Shown here: piece after piece, positions 37,901 to 46,945 of the stretch
Numbering within the stretch: position 1 is the first letter of the stretch
Layout: every line of letters begins with the position of its first letter
NCBI GenBank assembly: GCA_020086605.1
Contig: JACBWW010000012.1
Coordinates: forward strand, 12,544,716 to 12,608,715
DNA from: Lanius collurio
Lineage: Eukaryota > Chordata > Aves > Passeriformes > Laniidae
Length of the DNA: 64,000 nt
Reading direction: 5' to 3'
Notes under the pieces: generated by a model
The model's database searches: none
What the model was told of the DNA's origin: nothing
Seen by the model: the letters and a program-made list of their open reading frames with translations, nothing else
Translations under genes and position numbers: made by a program

Positions 37901-38989
37901 AGATAAGTTTGTTTCCATTTTGCTTCTAATTTTTAAGACTAAGTCTGTCTTGAAAGTGTCCTGCTGTTGTGAACAGCAGTAGGTGCAGCAGTGGGAAATT
38001 GTTAGATATGAGAGAGATCAACTCAATGGATTGAAACATTGCTTTTGGAAGTTGTAATTTACCCCCAGTGCCATTAGGCTGAAGTGTTAGATTCTTGAAT
38101 TTGCCAGGGTGAAGGCTGGGGATTTTTTGAGTTTGACTGGGAAAAAAGGAGGTTGGTTTGATTTTTGGTGTGTCCTGCTCTCTTAAACCAGCAATTAAGA
38201 TTAAAAATAAATGCCTTTGAACTAGTGACAGTTATTCTCAAGTATTTAGGAACTGATGAAAAAACATGTGCAGCCAGGCAAGAACTCAGGCCTAACTGCA
38301 GTCAGAACTTGCTGGCATTACTCAGTTCTATTTGTCTGTACCTTCACCTTAAAAAAAAAATTAAACAAAATGCTTCTGACAGGAAAGGTTTATAGTGTTT
38401 GAATAGTTACATTTTGAAAAGAATATGGGAGAAAGGAATTTAATGTAATGATCAAGGATCTATATATCTACTATTCAAGACATACACTTGAACCTATTCC
38501 CAGTAGTTACTTGAGTGCATGAAAAAAAAGCCAACTCCAGCAGCTTCCCATGGTGAGGAGGGTAACTGCAAATGAATTCTTCAGCTGAACTTAAATACCA
38601 AATGTCTTTCCCTTTTCCTGCCTTTCCTCTTGGTGGCTTCACTGCAGAGGCTTGAAAAGGACTATGCTTCAAGAGAGAACAGTGTCATGACAGAGTACAT
38701 AGAGTTTACAAAGATAACTTTAACACTTAGGTACTTTATTTAAAAAGGTATTTTACTGTTAAAGGCAGACAAGTTTTCTTTGAGTGTGAAAAGAAGGTCA
38801 GTTAGGAGTGGTACTCATGCAATATCTATTCCATATTCCAAGAGAAAAACAATATGTATTCTTCTGTCTTGTAGCTATTCTGATCCGTCATTCTATGAAG
38901 AGTGCAAAGCAGAATATTTGAAGCAAAGAGAAGAATACAGAGCAACTGGAATTAAGAAGAAAAGACAGAAGCTTAATCCAAATGTGTAA
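10835..38989 (+). CDS. CMC1: CMC1, COX assembly mitochondrial protein (exons 2-4; exon 1 outside window)
   Basis: Three exons, 10835-10927, 37486-37576 and 38875-38989, join in frame to about 99 residues that align throughout with vertebrate CMC1 (about 106 residues). Landmarks are LRHVEKDVLIP, GVLMVVKC and FYEECKAEYLK. The protein has twin CX9C motifs: C-SDKVQAFTK-C and C-RQENTALKD-C, each with exactly nine residues between the cysteines. It also keeps the extra CC pair and the late EEC cysteine of the family. Twin CX9C proteins are oxidised by MIA40 in the intermembrane space; CMC1 binds the early COX1 module during complex IV assembly. Every visible junction is GT-AG and keeps the frame. 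The first codons (MALDPA-like in mammals) are missing because exon 1 precedes the window. The gene converges on AZI2. No frameshift or lost cysteine is seen, so the gene looks functional. Confidence 0.96.
13480..13740. other. GC-richer island of unknown nature
   Basis: A patch clearly more GC-rich than the surrounding CMC1 intron, with frames open on both strands (75 and 61 codons) and no repeat signature I know. It could be a conserved element or an ancient repeat. Confidence 0.25.
14603..14652 (+). repeat. Imperfect 25-bp tandem duplication
   Basis: CATGCTCTAAAACTAGGGAC and CATGCTTTGAAACTAGGGAC follow each other at a 25-base period with two mismatches in the core. A simple local duplication in CMC1 intron 2. 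Confidence 0.85.
17440..17830. promoter_or_regulatory. Candidate conserved enhancer-like block
   Basis: Within CMC1 intron 2 this block packs several homeodomain-type ATTA/TAAT cores (AGCATTAATTAGTTT, GGACTAATTAGGAC, CTAATGAATATC), a GATA site (CTGATAAAG) and mixed-composition sequence free of repeats. It reads like a vertebrate conserved non-coding element, but conservation cannot be tested here. Confidence 0.25.
23085..23280. other. CpG-bearing unclassified block
   Basis: TTTGGCGCACCAATG and CCACGGGCGTCCGTG give this stretch of CMC1 intron 2 more CpG than its surroundings. Overlapping frames of 64-70 codons exist on both strands. The TGGCGCACCAATG core faintly recalls a retroelement junction. 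No family can be supported. Confidence 0.25.
24291..24312 (+). repeat. Poly(T) run
   Basis: About 22 consecutive T in CMC1 intron 2. Another run of about 16 T lies just upstream at 24174-24189. No retroposon body is recognisable next to either. Confidence 0.9.
26444..26475 (+). repeat. Perfect 13-bp inverted repeat (hairpin)
   Basis: GCAGGAATTCTTC and GAAGAATTCCTGC are exact reverse complements separated by the six bases CGTGGT. Transcribed as part of the CMC1 pre-mRNA it would form a short strong hairpin. Confidence 0.95.
27242..27249 (+). promoter_or_regulatory. Orphan TATA-box-like element
   Basis: TATAAAAG lies at the end of a GC-richer stretch (27070-27240). At 27272 there is an ATG in a strong initiation context (AGTAGCCATGGGG) opening a 47-codon frame to 27415. 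No homologous protein is recognised. An alternative promoter, an enhancer or chance are all possible. Confidence 0.2.
34785..35092 (-). mobile_element. CR1 LINE 3' fragment, ~0.3 kb
   Basis: The plus strand begins GGGAATCATAGTATCACAAA and GAGTTGGAAGGGGCCCATCA. It passes through ACCATGTGCCTGAGACCATT and GGGGAGCCTGTTCCAGTGCC and fades after GAAGAGATTGGTACTTGCCC. It is antisense to CMC1 in intron 2. Shared wording with the 1632-2445 copy confirms the family. Confidence 0.93.
35093..36740. other. CMC1 intron 2, distal part
   Basis: No recognisable feature between the CR1 fragment and the pyrimidine tract. Confidence 0.6.
36741..36851 (+). repeat. CT-rich microsatellite / polypyrimidine tract
   Basis: About 111 bases are almost wholly C and T (TCTC, TTTC and CTTT units), interrupted only by CATTC and TTATGTC. 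On the other strand it reads as an apparent Arg/Glu/Lys-rich frame that is purely an artefact of the repeat. It lies in CMC1 intron 2, about 630 bases before exon 3. Confidence 0.95.
37486..37576 (+). CDS. CMC1: CMC1 coding exon 3
   Basis: The exon is 91 nt, after a T-rich tract and CCCAG acceptor, and ends at GGC TA|GTAAGT. It encodes AFTKCCQETGVLMVV followed by KCRQENTALKDCLVGY. It completes the first CX9C motif, whose first cysteine comes from exon 2, carries the adjacent second cysteine, and holds the whole second CX9C motif. The final Tyr codon is split with exon 4. Confidence 0.97.
37577..38874. other. CMC1: CMC1 intron 3
   Basis: A 1.3-kb GT-AG intron with no recognisable repeat or embedded gene. 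Confidence 0.85.
38875..38989 (+). CDS. CMC1: CMC1 terminal coding exon 4
   Basis: The acceptor is CTTGTAG and the exon begins with the last base of a split Tyr codon. It encodes YSDPSFYEECKAEYLKQREE, then a lysine-rich tail ending QKLNPNV and TAA at 38987-38989. Human CMC1 has YNDPAFYEECKMEYLKEREE at this place, so identity is high up to the variable basic tail. Confidence 0.97.
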
Positions 38990-39117
38990 TTAAAACTTAA
39001 AATGAACTTCTCAAATTTTATATGCAACTTGGATTTCACTTGATTTAAACAGACTTAAATCATCTGTACCCTTCTGTGTGGAGTTTAACTGAAATACACA
39101 AAATGAGATGAATGGAG

Positions 39118-39123
39118 AATAAA
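39118..39123 (+). terminator. CMC1: Candidate proximal poly(A) signal of CMC1
   Basis: An AATAAA hexamer lies 129 bases after the CMC1 stop codon and is followed within about 40 bases by a T-rich stretch, as expected of a cleavage/polyadenylation site. No transcript data are available here, so this is inferred from position and sequence only. A distal tandem signal lies at 39990-40001. Confidence 0.4.
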
Positions 39124-39989
39124 ATAACATCTGAAATTGAGAATTAATTTTAAATTTTTTTGTAATTAAAGATCTAGAGCATGCAGTCACAGTTTGCAAG
39201 AGAAGTTGCAAAGGTGTGTTCCTCTATCTGGACTTGGGATTTTATTACCAATGTACAATTTGGAGTTTACAATTCCAGAATGTCCATTTGGAATCTAAAG
39301 CTTATATCTAGTTACATGAGCCAGGCTACATAAAACCTTAAGGGTGAATAATTTAAGTTGTATTAACCGATCACAGATTGGGTATACATTAAAGTTGGTC
39401 TCTTAGTCATCACCTAAAGCTGACTGTGTATGAAGATGCACTTGCTAGAAGAGCAGGGTGGCAAATGCAGAAGAGCTGCTCAGACTGATGTGAATTACTC
39501 TTCATCAAAATGTTGTCGGATGAGAGCCTGGTAGTACTTGTGCCTACACTGTGACTCACTTTTAAGTCTTCGCTGTCAGAAGGGATGGATGCCGTGTGCT
39601 TGTGCATGGCCCAGACTGACCATTTCAACTCTAGATGAGACAGTGATCTCATCCAGACCTTCCTTAAGAACAGGGAATAAGATGCCATGCTTCAGGAGTG
39701 AGCAAGTGACCACACTTGCAAAATTATTCCAGGCAGAGGTGAGTAAACAACTAAATGAGGCACCTAAGATGCAGAACTTAGTAAACCAGAACTAAGATGC
39801 ACTTAGTTCTCTTGCAGGAACTATGTGTAAAGCAAGTCCCTAATTTAAAAAGAGCACATAAAGGATCTTTTCGTGTACTGATACTTGAAGCTGCTTAATT
39901 GTAAAACTCTCAAATGCTTAAATGTCTTCACTACAGCTACTAATAAAAAGTTTTGGAAACTATCTTGGAATATCCTCCAAGCATTTTGA

Positions 39990-40001
39990 AATAAAAATAA
40001 A
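39990..40001 (+). terminator. Tandem AATAAA pair, candidate distal CMC1 poly(A) signal
   Basis: Two AATAAA hexamers abut directly (AATAAAAATAAA) about 1 kb after the CMC1 stop. If used, the CMC1 3' UTR would be about 1.0 kb. It could also be a chance AT-rich match. Confidence 0.3.
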
Positions 40002-40752
40002 TTCTTTACAAGGAAAGAATTAAACTTGCACATAAATTTGGTAACTTTAATGCCCTGATTAAAGAAAAGAAAATTTCTGAGGAAGGAATAGGATTTGATA
40101 CTGTTCCATTAGAAGAGGCAACCTTTTACTTGTCTATTTTAATACTGTTTCACCACAAACACAGTGTTCTTCTGAAGCTATTCAAGGAGGAAACTCAGAC
40201 TGACACATGTATGAAGGACTTCATGCTGCAGGTTAGTCATTGCTCTTTGTTCTGTGCCTTTTACTGAATAATCATTAATAATGTTGCTTCAGCAGATTGG
40301 GTGGAGGACTGGGGAACACTTGTGAATGGCAAATGGGAAAGATGTGTAGCATTCTGTCTTGTTAGTCAGACTTAAGTGGCACTCAGCTCTAAAGCTAAGC
40401 ACCTTAAAATAGCTTATGTGGAACAGAGTCTTACATAGGTTCTTGGCTTCTTAGCTCAAGCATTTTGGAAAAGAAAAATATTCTCAATTAGTTGTTTCGC
40501 TGCATGTATTTTAAAAATGAGGAAATTTGAGGTAAAAGTGTTTTTAAGGACAGTGGCTGTTCTGTTATCCCACTATGAAAATCTGCTGTATTTTCAACCT
40601 CTGGAAAGCCAGCCTGGGTGTTTGTTCAGTGTTGGCAAAAGCCCTTTCCCAGAGGATTGGCATGGGAGTGATCATTCTCTTAGGGGCAATCAATGCTGGG
40701 TGCTGCCGGGTGTGTGCCTGCACTGAGAGCTCAGCTGGGTCATACTCAGCTA

Positions 40753-40770
40753 TGACTCAGCTCTGAGTCA
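40753..40770 (+). promoter_or_regulatory. Paired AP-1/MARE-like sites
   Basis: TGACTCAG, two bases, CTGAGTCA. Each half is a perfect AP-1 core, and with the following GC each matches the extended TGACTCAGC form bound by small MAF/NRF2/BACH dimers. CATACTCAGC just before adds a near match. Whether it is bound is unknown. Confidence 0.4.
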
Positions 40771-43700
40771 GACAACAGCACCAGCAGAAACTGTGCAGCA
40801 GGTGAGGGGGACCCCCACTACGGTGACCAGGACTGCAGGGGAAGAATGAATTCATGGAATGGAACAAAGCCCAGGTGAACCTGCAGGTATTGCTCCCCAC
40901 CCTTTGATACAGGCTGTATGTGAACAACAGCCACAACTCACATCTGCACTGATGTCACATCTGAAATTCCATGTACTAGATGGTTCTGTCACCCATTTGT
41001 TTCTCTTTTCCTACATCTGGATTATTGCAGCTCCTCTGTTTGCCCTGGGATGCACTCAGAGCAGGGATTGGCCCTTGGATCAGGCATGAGCTTCCTCTGT
41101 AATATACCCCTGGCCTTAATGTGGTGGTCCCTAGTTTTAAATTCTTGGTTTCACACCTCCCATTTTCTTAATATGTTGTGCATATCCTGTACTTGAATTG
41201 CATTTACATCTTTTATTTAAAGTTTAAATGAAAGAATGAGTACCAGGACATGACAAACTCATACCACTAAATTACTTTCCATTTTATTTTTGTCTCAGCT
41301 GTAAACTCTCCTTCTTACTCAGGTTAACTGGAGGTAGCCCTAGATTCTAAGCAATGCAAGGAAACACCAGTACTACTGGCAGAGTTTTCAGCTGTGCTGC
41401 AGCAGGGAACTGGAAGCTGAGTATTTTTTAAAAACTGCTTTTGTTTTGTCAGAAGTTACTTATGACTGATGAGAGGGTACAACTGTGGAAGCCTGGCTTG
41501 CCTTAACCCTCTCAGCCCCTCCACTTCCCAACTATACAAAACATGGTAACTGCCTGTACTTACAGAGAGCAGCCAGCTCTAGGTGATGAGGCAGGGAGCT
41601 GTACAGACATGCAGTACTTCATCTGGCCATCTCCACCTAAGCTAGGGATTGAAACTCTAATTAATGGTCCCTAGATAATTTTCTTTTTTGTAAATTTTGA
41701 AATAAATTATTCTTACACATTATTATTATTCTGCATAGGAGTAAACAATTAGGAATAATTATGAATTATTCTACATATGTCTCCAGTGTTTTCAAGGTAA
41801 TTTACCTGTATAGAAAGGTGGCAGAAGTGCAGAGGCAGAACAGCCAAAGTCTACAGCATGGCAATGCCCCTCACCCATCATAGTTAATATTTGAGTACAA
41901 GCGTCTGATGTTTTCTAACGTGACCTTTTGAAAAGTGAAGGTGGCATTACCAAGTGTTTACTAGCCCAGTTTTAAGCCTGCCTGTTACAGCTTGTGCAGC
42001 TTCTGTAAAGTCGCAGGGCTTTCACTATGTCTGTATGATGAGCTTGCACCCCTTGCTTGCCCCTTGTAACAGCAACCATGTGCTCAGCCAGCTTCAAACC
42101 CTCCCCTGGCAAGGCACTGGTCATTGACATTGATGGAGTAAGGCCTTGAAGCTCAAAGGCTGATGTGCCACTGAATCCCCTTGCACAGCATCTGTTGCTG
42201 TTCCTGTAGCATGGGGGCCTATCTGTCCTCTTCAGAACACTTGGCAAGAACCCAAAAAACTCCCCATTTTTTACTGGAGGCTGCACTCTCTTGGTGTATT
42301 AAAGGTCTCTTCAAGCTCCTGAAGGAAGCACACTACAAAGACCTGAGAGGAAGGAGGGAGAAGGTGCCTTTTACTTACTTAGAAGTTTGCCTTCACAGAG
42401 TAAAACCCAAACTCAGAGGGAAGATGAGGTGCAGTTTGTAAGGCACAGGGTTTTCAAAGGGGAGTGGAACAGCTGACCACTGCAGTCTGAGGTATCACCC
42501 AGAAATTAACCTGCAAGCCAGAAACCCATTCTGCTCCACATTTAGTGCAGCCATACTCCTCCTCAGGTAATTCCTGTAAGTAATCCCTGTGCCCTGTTTA
42601 CTCTGCTGATCAAAAAATGGTCAAATACATTTGGAATGTAAGTGTTCCACCCAGATAAAAATTGGTTCAGTAACAGTAAACATCTGGGAGTTTCTTGCAT
42701 GCTGCTCCGTAGATCAAACAGCCATACTAAAACATGATGATCTTACCACTTTAATTACTGTATCTTATGTTTGACTTGCCGTCTTCTGTCTTAAAATACA
42801 TTTAAATTGAATTTGCTGGGCACTGATCTTGCAGGGTGGTTTTTCTTTTAATGGTTCAACTGCAACTCAGTTAAAATTAGTATTTACTGCTGATCATAAA
42901 AAAATAAATTGCTTTTATCCAGTGTCTTGTGTTCATACAATTGCACATAGTAACACCACTCTCCCTAAAGAAAGGGGCAAAAGTGTGACTTCTCAAGACC
43001 TTAAAAAAGAATCCAAAAAACTTGTCAAACCCCTACATGCCCTTTTTTATACTCAAACTACATAAAAAATGAGGGAAATACACCTCTCAAACCAGTGTTC
43101 TTCACAGGTCCTGTCTGCAGATCAGAAGACAGCACAGGTATCAGTCAAGTACTAGAGCTCTTCACTCTTCCTTTACCAGGCCACAGCATCATTAAAGCTA
43201 CAGCTGTCTCAGCACGGGAGTGTCAAAGTCTGCTGCAAGTTGGTTTTGGAAGAAAATTCAATCTGTTTTATCCCACTAGTACAGTGTTCATGTACTACTT
43301 ACATGGGCCTGTGTTTTGTTACTTGGAACAGGTATTGTTTTACTCTAACTCCACCATATGTCTCGTGCTGCTCTTGTCTTTTTCCAGCTGTAAAAATTGG
43401 GCAGTGCATCACAGCTAATTTGGGACTTTCCTTTCTTCAATATGGCTAGTTCTCATGTGAGGAAAACTGATCAGTTGTACAACACAAAACTGGCAGGGAA
43501 ACTTTAAACAATCAGATTATAAAAATACTTAAAAAATTAACCAAACAGAGCAAGTTTACATATAAGTTATTAGAAGGTTTATCCGACTCACCAAATATCC
43601 GAATACATATTCATCAGGTTGCCATATGCTCATTTAAATGTGCAAAGCAACAACCTCCTCCTGCCCCAAAAGCTGGCTTTCATTTCTGTTAAATGGAGTT

Positions 43701-44625
43701 AGTGCTTTCCTACATTAAAAAATTCAGGAAACAGTGGGCTGAGGGAGGTTTTAAAATCTTCCATGGTTGCATTCAAGTTAAAACCTTGGGGTCATTTAAC
43801 ATAATTATTTGAGAACTTTGGTCCTTACTGTATGCAATTTTACAGTTTTATGTAACGCATGCACACAAACACCAAAACCCCGTTACTACAGCTATTTCTG
43901 CATGCAATTTGCTGTCACTTTGATGAAAAGATTTCACTTCTGAAAATGGAAAAAGCACTGTAAGTCACTAGTGGCATAGATTTAAATGACTTTTCCATCT
44001 TCAGTCAAAATCTGATTGTAAGCTTCGGACCAACAGATGCTTCACCAGCCAGTGAGCTCCCAAGTGACTCCAAATCTGGGGACTTCCTTTTCAAATGTTA
44101 CAGCCTGGACATGGCAGTGAGTGATTGGATTGGAAATGCTGCCTGCAGCAAGCTCTCCAGCATCAGGCCCTCTTCTCCCTAGTTAGCTGCAGTGCTCCTG
44201 AAGTCCCTCAGCAGACACTGCTGCTCCATTCTCCAGCATGGGAAGAAGCACAGAATATAAACCAAGAGTCAAATGCAAAACCTGGAAATTCCCGGGGTCT
44301 GCACAGAAAAGCTTAATATTAATTTTGCACAGGACAGGCTGACTGGGAACCTTTTGACAGAAGTAGTCAAAGCACTACAGCTTAAGATAACTAAATCCTT
44401 CAGGTTTCAACATCCAGGAGGATACTTTTCCTAGAATACGCTGAAGCAAGTTACAGCAGAAGGCTATTTTTTTTCTTTGAATCAAAGTGGATTAACCTCA
44501 AATCTAATTATTTGTATTTGAAATAACATTTATACACAATAAAGGAATTAAAACTTAAGTAAAAAAATTTGTGCTAGATATGGAAAGGAGATTTGTTAGT
44601 GAAACCAATTTCAAACAAAAATAAA

Positions 44626-44631
44626 TTTATT
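44626..44631 (-). terminator. Candidate AZI2 poly(A) signal
   Basis: TTTATT on the plus strand reads AATAAA on the AZI2 strand, about 1.9 kb past the stop codon, a length plausible for the long AZI2 3' UTR. Similar hexamers occur nearer the stop at 46255-46260 and 45286-45291. Which of them is used cannot be told from sequence alone. Confidence 0.25.
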
Positions 44632-46556
44632 TAATACCTTACACAATAGAATTCCTTCATTGCACAAATCATGTTAATGCCTGTTGGATATTACATTCCT
44701 CAATAAAAAATCTCTGTAATGTTGAGGTGGGGAACACCAAAAGTAAACTACATTAGAACTAGGTACCATATAGCCACATGAGAAATGTTTTCTTTGTTAT
44801 TACATAGGTAGTTGGTTCTATCAGCTAACACCTTGTGACTCGGATTTGTTTTATGCATATTGGATTTTGTTCTATTACTTTCCAAGAGATTGTACTCCCC
44901 TGAGTCAGCTGTGTTCATTGGTCAGAATAAATTCCAGCATCTGACACCATTTCCATTAATCACAGACAAGCCAGTATACGTGAGCAAGATAATAGATAAA
45001 AACAATATCTGGTGTATGGGAAACATTATTTATGTATGCTGCTTGTACTATAGGAGAAGGTATCTAGAAGGCATATTTTTGCTTTTGATAGACAAAGTGA
45101 AAGATGGGCTCTGTCTGGAGTACTTACAGTGCAGGGACGAGTGTTTGGAACCACACAGGTCACTTTGCACCCTCATAACACTTCTACAGTCCATCCTTAC
45201 TATGGCTGTGCTACACTCAGAGCTTCCCCATGTATTTGCAAGCAATCTCAAGATAATTTGCTACTAAACAGCTGTGAAATTAATTTTTATTACTTTGATG
45301 TTAAGCTGGATCTGTGAAGCTGGATACTTCACCCACCCACACATCTGTAAATGGCATATTCAGTATTAAATATCTTCCCGCCCATTACAAGTTAGGTATC
45401 ACGGATCTAAAATACAAAGCATTTTTCCTTAACTTTTTGAGCAGTCAAGACATTTCACTTCACCCTGTTAAGTCAGACACGAAGCAGAGAAGGCATAAAT
45501 TATATGTATCTAGAAACAGTTCACAGCCTTAAGAGGAAAAAAAAAGAAAAAGTAATGCCTAGATACCCATAATGTATAAAGCAGATAGTTGGAATTGTAG
45601 TAGCTCTGGTTCTCCGTGGCATACTAAAGATACCACAAAAATACTTCCTTTTGTGTATCAACAACGCAACAACACCAAGTCTAATTAAATTAAGGCTGTT
45701 TCTTTAACAAAAGAAAAGTTAGTAGCCTTCACCACCACACTAATAGAGAGTCAGAGTTGTGGTGCTGTGCAAAAGAGGCACAGTATGGAAAACTGCACCC
45801 TGAGCAGGCTGGCTCTGTGGCAGCACCGCCGTGCAGTTCCATCAGCTTCCTTCAGCAGGAACTGAGAGGGAAATAAGTTGAACCTCCAGGATTCACAGTG
45901 TTCAGCAGCCATTACTTATGGTCCTTCACAATCCACAATCAAGCAATCTAAACAGGATTGCCTGGAGAAGATTTTTCTCTTGCCACTTTCTCATATAAAT
46001 CAAGGTTGAAAAAAATTTTTCTAAAAAACCTCACCTTTCTTGGTTAAAAATTACAGAAAAATGAATTTCCAAACCAGAGGAAGCAAAGTTAAAGGAGGAA
46101 GAAGAGAGAATCCAATTCTACATATTATGTCTTACTCTGAAAAAGAACTCTGTCAAAACATGAGCTCAGAGCTGGTACAAGTTTTAACACCAGATACCAA
46201 GTATTTTCATGGTAACATACAAATACAAACAAATAGAGAACTGGATTATTTTGTTTTATTCCACAAACTCACTTTTCAGTGTAACCTTCTGCAAATGTAT
46301 GTCATTTGCAGTACAAGACTGTCTAGGCCCCATGCTAGATTTCTTTGTATTTACATTATACCAGCACAGCTTTAACGTCAAGGAACTCACTCCTGATTTA
46401 CAGCAGAGGAAGACTAGGCTTTCTGATTTGGAACTAGAATCAAAAATAAAGAAAGAAACATTTCAAGCAATTTGTTTTCTCTCCTTAAAAGTTCCGAGCA
46501 TTAAGGTGCCTATTCAGAAACACTCCAAAAATGCCTCAGTTCATTCAAAAAATTGT

Positions 46557-46945
46557 TTAACTCTTGTGCAGACAGTTTTGATTACACTGATCCAGATAAT
46601 CTGCTGGACAGTTTAACAAAGTTGGATTATTTTTTGTTTCCCAAAACATATTCTCATTGGGCTTTGGAGGACTTGGGAATACCCAGGAATTATCTTCCAG
46701 AGAGCTCTTTCCATAAGAATGGTGTTCCTGAAACGTTTTGCCATCAGCTGGAATTGGTCTCTCATCTGTCCATGCTTGTAGGATCACCCTTTCTGATGGG
46801 ACACAGGCATCTCTCAGCAGAGGGGGAGACACAGCATTGCCGAGGGCTTTATCATTTTGTGAGAGGTTTTTATAAACTACCCCAGATGTCAAATTCAGCT
46901 TTGAAATGTTCAAGTCAACACATTGCACTGGTGCAGTAGAGGCAG
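46557..46945 (-). CDS. AZI2: AZI2 terminal coding exon 7 (residues 260-388)
   Basis: The acceptor is TTCCTTCAG at 46946 and the stop TAA is at 46559-46557. It encodes the linker and C-terminus: AASTAPVQCVDLN, then RVILQAWTDERPIPADG, FQEHHSYGKSSLEDNSWVF and YLDQCNQNCLHKS. Human AZI2 has AILQSWTDNERSIPNDG and the same SLEDNSWVFPSPPK and LDQHNQNCL blocks. The middle is divergent, as expected for the disordered linker. Confidence 0.97.

Larger units (their letters stand above)
38990..46556. other. Convergent 3' interval between CMC1 and AZI2
   Basis: These 7.6 kb hold the 3' UTRs of both genes and any intergenic spacer. I see no further exons and no CR1 copies. The open frames here have no recognisable product. 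Notable pieces are the tandem AATAAA at 39990 and the paired AP-1/MARE-like palindrome at 40753-40770. A GC-richer patch lies near 41970-42300, and a short inverted repeat (GAATAATT, 3-base loop, AATTATTC) at 41753-41771. Confidence 0.6.

Noticed and set aside
41972..42286. 104-codon minus-strand frame in the shared 3' interval, possibly another AZI2 exon
   Set aside because: AZI2 already ends at its conserved C-terminus at 46557; this frame has no homology to it and is likely chance.
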